The position numbers and the translations under genes were made by a program. A stretch of 64,000 nt of DNA from Atopsyche davidsoni (lineage: Eukaryota > Arthropoda > Insecta > Trichoptera > Hydrobiosidae), in NCBI GenBank assembly GCA_022113835.1, contig JAILWY010000023.1:11592001-11656000 (forward strand), read 5' to 3'. Shown in pieces: positions 1 through 16,302 of the stretch. The first letter of the stretch is position 1; each line of letters opens with the position of its first letter. Below the pieces are notes generated by a model that was not told the origin of the DNA, did no database searches, and saw only the letters and a list, made by a program, of their open reading frames with translations.

Positions 1-3000
1 TTTCTTTATATATACATATATATATATTTTTTTGCTAACCACAAATGATAAAACTCTCTGTTGTGAATGACAGATAGTGATTTTGTCGACTTTACAGATG
101 TTGAAAATTTTTGTATGGAAAATATCGAAATTGACTTAATTAACAGACCGAATGTATTTAATGCATTGTTTTAATAGTTTCAAAGATTCTTCGCATCATT
201 GTCTTTCAAATGAAACCGGTCTGGGGTACATCGGTTGGATGGTTTAAATGCCTATGACGGACACAGAAACATATTTTGTGTTTTATCTATATAAAATAAA
301 ATATTGATATTGATAGTGACCTTTCAATGACAAGAGTACATATTAGCGATAGGTAGATATTTTTACAGTCCATTAGTCGATTACTGAGCTTCACCTCAGC
401 GGTGTCTTCCAGTCAGATCAATGGAGGCACGGTTGTTTACACCAGTTTGTGTAGGTAGCATTATTATATTCGACCTAAATACAAGCCGCCAGTATTCGCG
501 GAGCCCTCGACCACGTGCCGCGACCCTCCGAGCCCGGCACTGACCTGCGCCGCGCGCCGCGACGACAATCACATCGTGCGCATTCTGACGAGAGACTCGT
601 TACTCTTGATTGGCGACGTCTTTCATTTAACCGTCCAGCACTCGCGTTGCGATCTATCATTCAATTAAACGGTATATAAATATGACGAACGTCTTCGAAA
701 TAAATTTGATCAATTACATCTTTCATTTCAAATCATATTAGTTTGTTTATAAAAAAAATATTTGTTGCTTATTATTTTAGTTATTGCGTTGTATTTTTAT
801 GATTATTGTCTACTTCGAATGGTAACAGCGTTACACCAAAAACTCACACAATAACAACAAAGACACCAAATGTCTGAGTCGGTATTGTGCGAGTTTTCTT
901 TTTGAAGTTTTCAATTTTGTGCAAAAACAAAACAGTTTTCATCTTTTATATACGCCATAGATCCAGAGTTAGCACTTTGTAGCTTTTTCAATTTCTAAGG
1001 GTATTTAGAGTTTATGCACGGTTTGTTATTTAAAAATATTCTTGGAATAAGTTATAGGGCCGAGTCTCTGGAGACACAATCAGATTTCCCCTTTTCAAAT
1101 CCAGTTTTTTATAACTCGATTCAATAGTTCGTTTCAATGAATATTACACCACGTTTCTACGTCATTAAATGACAATAGTCTGATGATTGAGTTTTTTGCT
1201 GCTGCAATTTTTTTTAATAAAGGTCACTATACTAGTTGATACAAATAGACGGCGGTACAATGGTCAAATGAATTCAGAGAACTGGCGATGCGGGGAACTT
1301 TGAAGGCAGTGCTGACCGTTGTTGGTCGTATAATATTTGTTTCTAAATTTGCATACTCTATTGCAATCTAATGTACAATACGAACTGTAGAGAATGTGAT
1401 CACAATTACTATATACTTCATAAAAAAGTTAAAATAAAATATTTTCTTTATCTTAAACTGAGCTCTATTAGCTACTATTTATTTCACACACAAATATATT
1501 TGGGTACTTATAAATTTTATAATTATTACGATTTTACTCAACATCTGTTATATTATCATAAAATATATATCTAAATATACAAACTAGTAAAAAAAAAGTC
1601 CAAACTAGTAGAATAAGCAGTGAGAAATAAAATTTGGTGTATTTAATATTTATTTGTTTCGTTTGATTTTGATAATAGGTGCACTTGAAGGCCTTTAATT
1701 AAATTTTTTTTAAAAAAAAATCAAGATTCTTTATTTTCTTTTAGTTAATTTACAAAAGTTATTAGGGTTATGCGTACAATAAGGTATGTGACTGTACCCC
1801 GGTCATGCACGCAGGCTGTGGGGCTTATAAGGTGGTACCGTGGTAGGTGGTACGTGGATTTCTCTAACTTCGTTATTGAGTCTATGTAGGGAAAAATATG
1901 TGTAAAAAAATCCTTCTTTTGCATGAGTAGCAAGGCATGTAATGAATGCGCTCTTCTCGCCTTCACGGAAGCGGCAAATGCGAGCGGAGCGTCCCCACTT
2001 GACTGCCGTCACTATAATTAGACGGCGAATATTCATCAGCCCGGCCGCCTCGGAGCACCACGCGTCGCGGTAGTTTTGGATTTTGGATTTCCCGAGCCAG
2101 CGATACCTGGCCAGGAGTTATTGCCGAGGCTCTGCCAATCACGCAATGACTGAGGACCGCGTATTGATTTTCAGACCACCTTTTCTCTACTGAAACGGTG
2201 CAGATGTATCTTTGCCGGAATGATTTATTGAAATATTTAGAGCTGTCGATTAGTTTTCTGCCCTCAGCGCGACCTTGAATCGTAGCAAAGGGCGAAGGCT
2301 TCTCAACCCCGCTTGTAAAGTTGTGAAATTTCTGATTATTAATTAAAAGTTAATCTTTTCTCTCACTGTTTTTATCTGATGGTGAGTAGCTACTTTTTAA
2401 AATTAAATTTGGAGACAATATAAAGCCTTAATAATTTTTTGACAATATCTCTATTGTCATTCAACTACTTTGAGTAAATTAAAACCCATAAATTTCTTAA
2501 AAATTTTTATTTGTATCTTATTTTTAGATATTTTTTTTACTCTCACCATAATGACAAGGTACCTACTATAAAATACTCGGCTTACTTTTTGGAAGGTTCA
2601 CAGTTCACTTTCGGTTTACATCCAGTAGATTTCAAAATATGCCTCGTAAAATGTACGTAAAAATAGTATTTTATAAAAAGATGGCGCTAATAGAGACTCC
2701 AGCTCTCGGACAGAAATCGCGTATTTCCTGGTGTAATCAAGGGAAAACATATTTCCGATATACGGAAAGGCGACCAGGTGTGCTCGCGCTAGCTGGTGGG
2801 CTTCGAACACAACTTAGCGACCCCTGACATTTTGTAGGCGCCCTGGTCTGCGTTTCAAAGCTCCTGCAGGGGTAGATAACCTAAGTTACATTTCCTTCCC
2901 AGAATATAAGCGCATTTTTTTTTACCGACATTAATAATGTTTAATATTAATAAATACATGATAAATTGTTGAGGTTATATTTTTAACGATTTCAAAATCA

Positions 3001-6000
3001 ATCATTATAGAACGACTAATGCTAATTAATATCCTTGGCGTGCAATCGACATGCAGGTATGCTTAGTGGTAATATTTTTAATAGTTTAAATCTCCATAAA
3101 AAGTACTATTAGCACTTGTCGTCTTAGTCGTTTTTTTGTTATGTGCATTAGGGAGACAAAATTATAAATTGTGATATAAAAATTATAAATGTGTAATTGT
3201 ATATTTTTTCGTATGGATGTATACCGGCTGCTCATTTTTGCCAAATATTTATAAATATACAATACATGCGTGGGCAGTCTTCTCGCAGCAGGTAAGATTT
3301 GGTTCGCATTTTACTACAAAGAACACAATTATTAAAAAAAAGGCTAACATGGGAATACGGTCGTCCCCGAGAAGTCTGTGAAATATAATAAATTATCGTT
3401 GTCTGTCACCGCAGTGTGCCCGTTGTCATTTCTGATCCTTTTGTGTGCGCACATTTCTAAACGTACTTTCTATTATATCACAAACGCAACTTACATTTTA
3501 TAATATTTTATTAATTCAACATTATAGTTGTACTACTTCTTAATATACATAAAATACCATGTCACTTAGCAGTTTGGTTTTTGTCTAGCAGAATTCCTCT
3601 CCTTTTTATTTAATTGCAATTGCGACGCAATTATGTAGTCAGTTTATTTTTATGGAACGCTCAAAGTCGTAAACCTAGCGAGTAAGATTTTTATTAGTTT
3701 GCAGTATTATAGCCGTCTTTCGAGATGGATTATCGTCAAATTTAAGGTATTTTCTCATTAAACAGCATACCTTATCTCTAAGTACTAACCCAGAGCAAAA
3801 GCTTCGCGTAAAATTGTACAGCTATTTTGTATGAAGTAATTTTCATTCCAGTTATGATAAAAATAGGTTTTTTTTTTAGGTTTTCCTGAATATTCATTGA
3901 GTGTCTTTCTATGTTAGTGTTTCCGCTGAAATTTACGAATGACTTTAAATCGAGGAATGAACTGGCTCCATCCCAAGTTTTAATGATTAATATTCATCAA
4001 ATGTCACCGAATCACGTGCGCTGCTCGTGCCTTTGAGCAGAATGTCAAATTAATAATATATAATCTTTCATTGAATAAAAACAGACACTCTTGTCGCACC
4101 ACTAGTAATATCTGCCATAAAGTCAAAGATATTCTTTAGTTTTACATTAGTGTGCAGGGTCCTAATAATGACAGCCTAAATATTCGACTTTGGGGTGAGG
4201 CTGACCCCAAAATGTCTGTTCCAACCATTGGCGGTTATGTTTAACCGACTATGTGTGCGTGGAAATTGAATTATCCGCCTCATTATGTACCTAATGTGTA
4301 TTTATAAATGCGGTAATTTGTGCAACGTTGGGATTTGTTGCTTGACTCTACAGTGCCTGTGAGTAAAGCTTCCATTTACACGTATGACATAATATGGGTG
4401 CGTTAAAGCTATTGTGTTTTAATGGTTTGCAACTTGATGGATTCCCTAGCCATCAGCACCCTCGGTGTTTCGTATGCGCCACGGGCGGTGCGCGGCCCAG
4501 TGGCCAGTTCGAAGTTTCCTTTGAAGTGTTTCCGGACTGCGACAAAGGTCCCCTGGCCGGTGCAAGTGACATTCTCTAATCTGTTCTTCCACTTTATTAA
4601 TAATCAGCATTTTCCTATTATTAAATTTCCACTATGTGTACGCTAAAAATGCCCACTTTAATCACGAATACGTATTCCCACACCGGCCCTTTTACGCGGC
4701 CGTCAAAAATAGACGCCCGCGCCGAAATTACCCATATTTATGAAAATTTTACAGTCAAGGCGTTTACGTTTCAATGGCATTAATATACGCTACTTTATTA
4801 TTTTCAGGTGCCTCTATTACTTAATACCTACCGCTGTTGCATGCCGCGACTTAGAATTATTGATTTTAATATAAATAAACCCTGTAATCACTTTTGTATC
4901 TACCTGTTGATTTATAGTTGAAAGAAGGGGATTATTCACTAAAAATAAAACTAATTTTCGTATGGTAGTTGTTATGCGGTCTACGAAAATACATTATGTA
5001 CTTACAATATTTCACCACCGCTATTTGATGCCAAAAAAACCTAGCCGGCTCGGTACATAAATGCCACGTTTTTTGTTACCTGACACCAAATTAATTACTT
5101 AGAGTATTATTCAAATCTTTTTAAGCAGCTTTTTTATTATACTTGTAGCGCTAGTAAGGCACTTACATCGTCTATTTGGATAAATCAATCATTGTGTAAT
5201 AACGTAACACCTGTAAATGTGTACTTATTTATTTTCAATTTGACGTCATTAACATTTTTATATGTCATATAAATCTTCCGTACGTACACATCGAGATGTG
5301 TCGCTAAGTAAAGAAGCATATACAATGTAATACCCTATTTGAGAGACGGAAGTCCTACACGAAATGGTAAAAAATAAAGAGATCTTCAAATTCTGGCTTC
5401 TCAAGTCACCAGCAATAAATTTATTTTCTTCAGAGCTTTGGGATTGCCATCGGCTGGATGCGTGCAACGTCTAGATGTCTCCGGTCCACGAATTTTCAGT
5501 CCTAAAAAACAAACAGCTCGTAGTATTATATTTTTATGAATATTCATGTGATTACAATTTGAACGTTTCTATAATTTTCCAAAAAATACATATATACCAT
5601 AGCTGAAATCATATTTGTTACATAATAATAATTTTATTACGTAAGATTATTATTTTGACATGTAATAAATATATATACGAGAGATCACCTATCGCGTAAA
5701 TAAGTATCCTTACCTTCCAATATTCGTGAAATGAACTGCTACATCAAAGGACCCCTTGATCAAATGAACACACGAAGGAATCGCAGAATATCTATAGGAA
5801 TATTAACCCAAATACTTCTAGAGATGAAAGCTCATATTCCGAGTCACTGGAGATCTCCAATCAAAGAATGTGTATTTTTTAAACAATGTGATGTTTTTTA
5901 TGTTATTTTCTCGGCGATCAATAAGTATCGAATTTCTTGTGAGCTTTAATATGTCTGTAATTCATTATATTCTCATTAAATATTTGTCAATTCTGCCGGT

Positions 6001-9000
6001 AGTCGATGATTGAATTTCGCAATCTTCTCGTTCGGCATAGGCGTAATTACAATATCTCGGAGTGCGCCGCGAGTGTGGGGCGGGCATTAGGCTCAGCGGT
6101 TTACGAGAAAGCTCATATTTATTCGGTTGAAAAATAAATGGCTTGGAAATTTACGCCGCAAAATTAATATTCGAGCTTTTGCACGAGGCTCTAAGTCTCA
6201 AGTGTGTAAATTAAACATTTCTTGGAGCAGATTTTAAAATTCACATTTTAACATTCTTGTGTTTTATTCTCAAATTTGTTGCCTCTGCAATATAAAGTGT
6301 GCTATTTTGAATTCAAGATCACGCACACTTCACCCTTATCTAGAATTGTGATTTTTTGTGACGACGAAATATTTCATGTCATTTTTTTGTGAATTTTATT
6401 TGCATAATACAACGATGACTAGATTTTTTTACTAGAATTTTTCAACATATTTAGACATGGTTTCTTCAAAAAAATTCTGGAAAATATCGTAACATCAGTA
6501 ATTTTTTTGCCTTTAAAAATATTTCTTTGCCCAAAACCTATGTAAGGGAGTTACTTCTGATCACAAACATCAATCTCAAGATGCTAAGGGCTGTCAGTGA
6601 GGAGTGAGAGCGGGCGTGAGGGAAGTTGGCGTGCCGCGGCCTGTTGTCGCCTCGGCTTGCGTGGCTGCTTGCTGTCTCGATTTTCCTATTTATGCTAAGT
6701 TCAAGGTTTAAGGTTTTGCTGTGTGAATTAAACGTGCAAGGTTATGTATCGCAAAAGGTCAAGGGATATGGTGCGAATTGTACAGCTTTATGCCTACTAG
6801 CCCATGAGGCTGGTAAACAGTGCGTCGCGTGACGGCCCCTGGTGATTTACACCAGCATTTGATATCGTTTAACTGGTATTTATATTATTTTTCCTTAGAC
6901 TTCTGAACCCAAGGCTTTACGTATTTCTGCCCCTAGAAAATATATATTTATTGAATTGCCTTACAACTGCTGAATTAGGTGGTTGTATTTTAGTGAAACT
7001 TTAAGTATGCGTGCTACCGAAAATATCGCACGAACGTATTGTAATATTTTTTGAAATCGTATGATTGGTGCTTTCCTGAATAACGAACAATTAAAATTTA
7101 CATTTATGTGATATGCTTGACATTTTAAACGAGGTTATTAAATTTTTTGTACCAAAACATAAACATTGTATTGAAAACACGTACTGCAATATTATATAAT
7201 ATATATATAAAGTAATCTTTAAAAATATATTACCAAATTGGAGCTCGGGTGGTATGTCAGACTTACTCTCGTGGCTTTTGTAATACCTTATTGAATGTAT
7301 GTTTCTGTACGGACAGAGTATTTTAAAATAATAAATATCCCGTTCCTGATTATTATAATTGTATTGTATATTTAAAAAGGAAAATTTGTTGTTTTTACTG
7401 ATATTTCAAATTACACCTTTGATCATCCTACTTTTTACGTATATTTTTAAACTGTTTTAATATGTATAAAAACAATCAAACGCTTTTATAAAAACGTGGA
7501 CCAAAAGAAAGAAGCAAACAGATAAAACCCGAATCATTCAATTTTAAATTGTTAAAAATATCTAAACATCTTGATCTATTGTTGTATGTAATTATTTTTT
7601 GTGATGAATTATTTGAAGAAATAATAATCAAGTTATTGATGTGTTGCTTTTACCTCTTGGCAGTATTTATTCAGTACTTAGCACTTCTCTAGTACGCGAG
7701 ACACGAAAGCATCCAGGACTTTTATTATGCGCATTTTTACCCTCGAGAAGAGGGTATGTAGATTCGTATATACAACATTTATTATGGTACCAATCTCAAA
7801 ACGTATACGATATACGTCAGCTATCGTTGTCGTTCGGCATTCGTTTTTTATAGAGTTATTTTGGCTCTCTGGCTATTCGAGTCACGTATGCTAGGCAGAT
7901 TTTTGGTAGTATAATAGTTATTGAGTGATGTTCTAGAATTCGTACACAAAAGGAAGCCCTAGAAAACCGATGTCCGTCTTTAAAGTATTGATGGATAGGT
8001 ACAACTTCTCACATTTTAAACCTAAAGTGTTTAAATGTGGTGTATTTGGAAGTCAATGAGAACAAATGGGAAAGGGTAAATATAATAATAATGCACGAAG
8101 TAGGATTTTTTTGGACTTCTTTGATTACCGAGATTTGCGTGTTAATATGTTACGTTCCCAGAAAAATCCCAGATTTCATGATATTTAATATCGTTACAAA
8201 AAATAAAAAAACATCTCTGACTTATATCATAACATCAAAATTAACACCAAACCCCTCGAAAAATCAGACTTTTATTCGTTTTATGAAAAATAACAATGAA
8301 ATAAAATGGAATTTTCTTTTCGGAATTTTTGTTTGTCGTATTTTGACACAAACATCAGATTTTAAACTCATAAGCTTCTTATTGAAATAATAATCCTTTT
8401 AAGTAAATATTTAGAGATCTTCTGAGATAAAAATATCTGAATGAGCACAACGAACAACAGGTTTCGTTGTTAATAAAATATAACTAAAAAAATATATATT
8501 TTAAGCAAAAGCAAACGAACTGCCAATACATTGAATGCATCGATAAACGATTTCTAAGAATTCCAAGGTAAAAAAAAAAACTCATGTCGTTAACATTCTT
8601 TTAACATTGGCTGTCTAAAGTAGAATCTTGATGCAATTATATAACGTTTTTGATGGTTCGTATGTAATGGTTTTTTTTATCAGCCTTTCACATCTTTTTT
8701 TATTAGCAAAGACAATAAATAAAATTGGAAATTTAGACTTACTACACCGAACCTGCCTGCGCGCCAGCAGTGAGTCTTCAGTTACCCGTCTGGCGCGGTT
8801 TAGAGATTTTTAAAATTTTCATGATTTATTCCTTATAACAATTTCAATCCTTTTTTTTATTTTTTAAACGGGGTAGCAAGAATCATATATATTGACTAAA
8901 CAGACAGACAATCACTGAATGATGAGCTAACCGTTATTGAAACATGACAGTTTAACACAGCTTGTGAGTATTATTCCTGATAGTAGTGCTATTCTATACG

Positions 9001-12000
9001 TCAAGCGACTTCGCAGTGACATATTTCGCACAAAGGCGTTTGTAATTCTAGCTCTCGCGTTGTCTCCCTTAGGTGACATATTATTTTCCTTTAGAAGACA
9101 GGTGTGTCATCAAAATATTTTTCCTATATACATCAAAGGCTTTCATTAATATTTCATTTACAAAGTCATTCAATTTCCATGACCATTACTATATATTGTA
9201 TAAAATAAACTTATCAAATTTTAAAGTTTTGTGTCTTTTTATCACAATATAACCAAGAACATTAATATAATAAAGGTATTAAAGTAATAAAGTCATAAAA
9301 GTGCCGTATAGTATAGTTTTTTCTTTCATTTTGAGTCAGAATACAGTTATTCAATTATATAGCTCTGTTATTAAGTTTTGCTTGAAAATTAAAAGATTTC
9401 CCCTAAAACCACAGTTTATTGTAATTTGAGTACGAAACTAATTGTAAATATTATTAAAATATAAAATATCTTAAAATACAAGGTTTATTTTTTGTGATAA
9501 AACGCGATGGCTTCATTTACCATTTATAAGAGTCACTGATTAATCTCGGGGGTGACTTTGTGACCTGCTTTACAATTTACTGAAGAATATTTTAGAGCGG
9601 TAATGGCTCAGGTGAAAAAAGCTATTTTGTAAACCATTTTCAAAATTAATGACTCGGTTTCTTCTCTTTTTTGCTGGTGTTGTATTATAGTAATTTTATA
9701 AAGTCCATAATGATAACGAATATTTTAATTTAAAAAACTCTGAATTATTTTGTTTATCTCTTTGTATCTCACATTATCGTCGTATCTTTCGTTAATGCCT
9801 TTGTTAGTATTGCAATTTTTTTTTAAATTTAATCGAATATTTGCACCAGTATAAATGTCATTTAATAGTGATTTTGTAATTTAGTCTTGAAGGACATATC
9901 ATCTTAGCAAAAATTTTCATCTTCATTTTTTGTTTTCGTATAACTGAAAAATAGTATATGGTAGTTGTGAATTTACTGTGTGCATATATTTCTATGTTGA
10001 AGTTCGTCGTATATTTTTTTGTTGATAAATGCTATTAAATATTACAAGAGAAGTTTCATGCCTCTGCGTACTAATTCTTGAAGCATAATATTATGTTTCC
10101 TCTCCCAGTAGGGCTCATCTCAGTGCTTTTCCAGAGCGGTAGTTGAGTGTTTGTTCCTGACTTTAAATTAAGTACACACTGTGCATCAGCCATACAACAC
10201 ATCTCATCGTACCTATAAATATGTATATATATATATATTCTAAACAAACAATTTAACGGTGTATAAACAATTTCAGCAAGTCGTGGGTTCACTGGAAAAA
10301 ATAAACATTTTTTGAATAATTTATCTTATTTACGAATATATGTGAATTATTTTAAGGAAAACCGTTATAAACATACAAAAATATGACTATTTTGTCTACT
10401 TATGAATTTGATAAATAATATATTATAAGTAAATTTGGACGTAATTTTTAAAAATATATATTTTTATATCACCGCATTTATCGACTTAGTGGTTTTTTTC
10501 AGTAGGGCTACGATTTTCTATCAAATATACCTTTGTATATTTGCGGTCTTAAAAAAACTCATTACGCATACATTTACCTAAAACCGTGTTGTGCTGCTCG
10601 GCTCCTTTTTTGGTATTTACTTTCCCTCTTCGCTTTTAAAAAGTCTTCTCATAATGTATACAGTGGAACTAGTTAAAGCTTTTATATGTGTAGCGAGTGG
10701 ATCCGCCGCCGATATTAGATTTTGGGCTCTTTATATTGGAGTTTTCTTCTAGGAGCTGTGCGTTATGTCACCAGAAATATTACTTCGGAGGCATGGCGCA
10801 CGGACGTTTCTAGTTCCCCGTAGCAAATAGACTTTCTACAGAAATGTCTGTAATGCAATGACTGAAGACACGCTAGCTAAATAAAACATACTTCTTTTGT
10901 TATTTTCACATATTTATTCATCTTTTGAACTAAATTATTTCCTGAACTATCTAAATAAATATAAACAATCTTATGATGGTTTTACTCGTGAATTTTTAAA
11001 TGATCTCAAAATCACCGTATTCTTATTTGGATTTTCCTATGTGTTACATACAGTACAAGTATTCAATGTAAAGCACCAAATGGATATTTTAATTTATATA
11101 TTTATTATTTCTGTATCATTAAAGATGTTACTTTTTCACCAAATTCGTTAAAAACCTTGAAACTCGTCCGACATTACTTCCCTTACAAATCGCATCTGTT
11201 GTATTCGCGTATTTAATGAAGGGTGAGGCCTTCCGATCCTTGAGGTTTTTATTTAAATAACTGTTTCCTTTATTGCGCTGTTATGACTTCGGCTATTCTG
11301 CAAATGGCATATTTTGTATTACTTTGTATGCTTTCGTGTAATCGACAGTAATAATTCACCACGCAAGAAGGGGAATCGTAAATACAAAAAAAGCTAAGAG
11401 TCATTATTGTATTTGTGGGAACGTTCAACTATTAGGCAAGATGAAAAGATGGAGTCGTTGGAACCGATGCTCAGGGTACGTTGCAGAAGAAGGTCTGAGG
11501 AACTTCTGCTGCCAACATGTATGTGTTATCTGCTTGTTACATTTAAACCTCCCTCATACTGTTCGCCGTGTCCAGCTGTATTGTTTTTGTGTAAAGTTTC
11601 ATTTCGAGCGGTTACGTAAGGAACACATCTGTAGCAGAGTGTATTTGAATTGAATTTTTTGCTGAGCTCAAGTTGAATGAGAAGTTTGCTGTGGCGTGAC
11701 GCGAATAAACGCTCGCCTTGCAGAGTAATCGTTCAGGAAATGAAGTCGTTAACCAATAACAGTCGATTCGTGTGGAATCCTGTAATATTTGCTCGTAATC
11801 TGCCGAAAATTCCTCTATTATCCTTGAGTTGTGAGGTAGAACCGCTTTCTTCACCGTTAAACAAAACACGAAAATGTCGTGACTCCGATACACATTTCAA
11901 ATAATGTCATTTTTATATTATATAAAAGCTGCCGTTCAAATGCGTGACATCAAATTTTATACAAAAAAAATAATTAAGTTGCATATTTTTACTGTATAAA

Positions 12001-15000
12001 ATTTAAAAAAAATCACATGTCAAATACTAGTGTATATCAGTAATATTGATTTATTCACTGTGATTTTATTTATTTTTCTGTCTAAAGCAAAAGGATAAAA
12101 TGCTGTAAATCCACATTAATATACTATTAATTTTATATTCGGCTTAAAAATGCCTACTTTTATTGGAAAAAGAAACCCAAGGTACATTCACCAAATGTAA
12201 ATGAAACAGCCGCGCCGGTTGTTGGGCTATTTAGTATTTTTTCCATTTTAATTTCCTCAGTGAAACATTCATGCCCCGCACTACGTCCGGGAGGTGCTCG
12301 AATGTAAAACCATTTCCTACCCTAACGATACGTCACTTCCCAGTAGAACCTCGTTGTGTTCTTCAACAAAATATGTTGTTCTCCGTTTTAATACAGTTTT
12401 TGCGTGCTTCTTACTATTGGTTAAAAATAACCATGAACGTTAAATTATACATTCCCTTTCAGTTAAAGAGAAGCAGATTAGCCACGTTGCCGTGTATTAT
12501 TATGACCTTTTTGTAGCTTTTAGTTAATTAATCTGTTTAATTATCTTTCTCGTGATATTTTAGGATTTTTTCTAGTTACGGTAAATGTACATTAAGATTT
12601 TTTTAAAATAAATGTTACCACCATAACATATTCATAAAATGACACCAAATTTAATCCGTCTGGACTACGTGTTATTAATGATTTGATAACAACATATTTT
12701 GTGCATGTGAAGTGGAATATTGTTCGAATCGACACTGAGTTTTTTTCTTTTGGATATCACATTCGAACTTTTTCCTAATATATTCAGCCACTATCTTCTC
12801 GAGCACCATTATATGGACGAGGAATTCAAGAAGAATTCCGTGTTTGCTTTTCACAATATCGAGATTCCTCAGATTCTTGGTATATCAACTCCACACAGAC
12901 TTTATTATTTATATTCTTATAACGCTCTTGTCTGAGTACATATTTTGGCATTCAAAGAAACTATTCTATAACGCACATTTAATCATTTTGTTTTTAGTGA
13001 ATAACTAGTATTATTTATACCTCTTTGGAACACATTGAATCATATTAGTAAATTCGCTACAGAAATATACGATGTGAATTTGCAGCTGCTACTGCACCTG
13101 TGTTATTGAAGATTATCGATTTGATGAACTATGTTACACGACGTATATAATAAGTAGCTGTTCGTTTCTAACAACAGTCTATAGCAGCATTATTTGTCAT
13201 TAGTATTTTTTAATGAATTAACGTTTTAATAAAAATAAGATTGTACTTTTTAAGGTTCACTCGGTCTCGAATATACGTTTCGATCAAGTAATCAAACTAC
13301 ATCTATAATACTGTCTGTCGTCAAAACAAAAATATTTATCAGTTGAAATCAATAAATTAATACTGCGTGATATTTACTATTGATATCCTACAAATTATGT
13401 TCGTAAGGTCACGTCATGCGAATATTTCCTACCGTAAAAGGTCATTCACGACTTCTTGTAAGTTAAATCCACGGTCATTTCACAAGAGGAGATAAATATA
13501 CTCAGTAATTTTATAATATTTACGAATGTTTACGTCTCAGAGGTGTGCATACTTGATAAGCTCGATTTGATTGCATAAAACAAACAAGTTTGCAGATGTA
13601 TCCGTTTTCTTTAAATCTATTCATTTTTTAATCTTGACATTTACGATTACGTGTATTTGATGTCATAAAGTTTAACTGTGCCGTATCTTCGTAGAATTTT
13701 TAACACGTACTAAAACCGTGTTACGTGTAAAGCTTAATCCTCTCCAAAGATAGGGGTTTAATGTCCGGTTGTATAGGTTAATGTTTACACAGGATTTTTT
13801 ATTATCCCTAATTGCATAATATCCCGTCCGCTGGACCTCTAGCCGGCGACCCGCGCACGACCCTTCCGCTTCCGTCGCTCGCCCGTGGTGTATCTCTGTA
13901 GCCACGAGTAATAAGCAGACCGTTGTGCCTGCAGGGTGGTTGAGGCTTGAGGGGTATTTTATAAGAAAACACTTCGAAACCTCATACATAATTATTACTA
14001 CGTGCTTACAGCGTGCTCCAATTTGCATAATCTTACATTTTAAATTTCTAACTTCAGATTACCAGATTAATAAGAAGACTCCCGTTGTTGTGGCTACAAT
14101 TTTTACTTGCGGAATAATACACTAACACAGAGATCGACTTTATAAATGCTGATATTTTAGATAATCAAAACCCAATTGGTCTCGCATTTTACTAATACCG
14201 TAGACGTGTGTCGATTCTAGAGGCCCCGCGTCAACGCGCTGTGCTTACTGGCATAGCGGCCGATCGAAAATATAATTGAATTTCACACCTGCTTCGAGCT
14301 AAAGTACAGCTCGGTGATATTCGAGATTTTCATAAAATTTACCTGCAGAACTATCGAAAATTTCGCCTTATTTAGTTGCGCTTAACAACGTAGTGAGCGT
14401 AATTATCTCTTGATATGCAGTAAATTAATTATGAAAACCAAGAGTGTGAACTTGAAATAAATAGAAACAATGCCACAATTGAAAAATAATCAAAGTAAAA
14501 AAGAGTATGCGGTCTAAAAGAAAATGTGTATTTTCTTATCCCACTTGTCTCGAATTTTTTTAGGAAATTTCTTATCGATCTATATGCGAATTGAATATCT
14601 AAGAACATATTGAAAACTGATTTGCTTTTGCATTGAATTTGGAAAGATATCAGAAGTATTATTTGTTAAACGAAAGTTCGATAAATTTGAAAAACTAGTG
14701 GATGTGAAGAGTTTCTAAAATTTATAGCTAAAATCATTGTCAATTAAACTTAATTATTATGAAAGGAAGAATTCATCATTATGTTATTTGCAAAAAAGCT
14801 TATTTATATATTCAAAATGCACATTCTTTTCTTTTTATCACGAAAATTCGATAATTCATTACATGCGAAATATTAAAAAGAGCACAAAAAATGCATTTGC
14901 CTACAAAAGCTTTGTTAGGGCGCTGACATCCTGGGAGTGGCGGTATCATTTTTCATGTAATTCTCTCTTTTTACAATCAGCGGACATTCCGTACAAAAGG

Positions 15001-15519
15001 AGCTCCCTTCTGTACCCACTCGAGTTCTTTGCGGTGCAGTGTTAAGGCTTTCCTTTTTACGATTTTTTTGTTTTTTTTGTTGATTGTGCTTGCATTTAAT
15101 TTCATAAAATACGTTTCTATGTTAATAATTTATTAATGAGGCAAGTACAAGAATAAGCACGTTCGGGTAATTAAGATCTTCAAAGGGCTTTATAACATTT
15201 TAGACTGTGAACATGTCCGTCTCCATTTCCACTGACAAAGCTTTTCTGTTGTGAGTTTGTAGATGCCGCAAGCTACATTTATATAAAGTGCATTGTACTC
15301 ATCAATAGATTGAATATTCACAAGTGGTTTGTGATATCCTCCTGTGGCCAGCCCGCAGCGAGTGTAATCTGTCCCGTCTGTTCGCTGGCTCGCCTGTGTG
15401 CTAAATTAACATTTCCGGCCATTGCAAAATTAGTTCAACGTTGCAGACCACTCTGATGCGATAATATTTTAACGATTTATAAGTTTTATAACATTTCTTT
15501 AAAAACCTTATTAACTTTA

Positions 15520-15522
<3 letters not shown>

Positions 15523-15610
<88 letters not shown>

Positions 15611-15619
15611 TATATATAT
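15523..15619. repeat. (TA)n microsatellite
   Basis: An almost pure AT/TA dinucleotide tract of about 97 bases, interrupted once near 15608 by a G. It lies within the presumed 5' intron of Pka-R1. Likely length-polymorphic. Confidence 0.97.
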
Positions 15620-16302
15620 CGATGACATAGTATATATTTTTAAGTAATGCTTGTTTCTTGCGTTAATTTATAGAAAGTTTTAGAAAAATTATAAAAACAG
15701 TCAGATTATTGTCTCGTTTTTTATTTATTAAAATTAGTTTTATATAATTAGGGCATGCGGTGCTTTTATGTATGGATGACTTGCATACTACTGTAAAATA
15801 CCGATATTTAATAATTTAATCAAATATTTATGCTTATCTAGTACTTCATGTCGTGCATAATACAATTTCCTTGAAATCCATCGATATATGTTCACTGGAA
15901 AATATCAATCGAAAATTGCTGCTTTATAGTTTATACATGAAGTGGTGTGCACAAGTTCCTTAGAAAAATTTTGGTGACCTTATTGATTTTTTGTTAATCT
16001 TCAATCTGTCGCCTGTTAATGCTACTTTCATAGCAGGTTGCCTCTTATTGGTGTTTATCCATCATAGTATGCTCAAGTAAGTCTACTCTTGAAACGTAAT
16101 TAACATATTGACATAAAACCAAATTCTCGCAATGGACATACATAACTACCCTCGTTAAAGTATTTCAGGCTTTTGTGGGGCTTTTCCTACTATTGATTTA
16201 TGTAGGTCTATCCTGACTTACCCTTAAGTAAACACAAAACGATTCCTTACTTTATCGTAAGGTCATTTTGAAAATACACTCAATAGCATTTATGGGCTAT
16301 CT

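Noticed and set aside
8037..8390. 117-codon plus-strand open frame in the presumed intron
   Set aside because: Low-complexity Lys/Ile/Asn composition typical of AT-rich noncoding DNA, with no motif or splice context.
13672..14028. 118-codon minus-strand open frame
   Set aside because: No family resemblance and no supporting signals; similar frames arise by chance in GC-richer islands.
15401..15628. Minus-strand frame of repeated Tyr-Ile
   Set aside because: Translation of the TA microsatellite.
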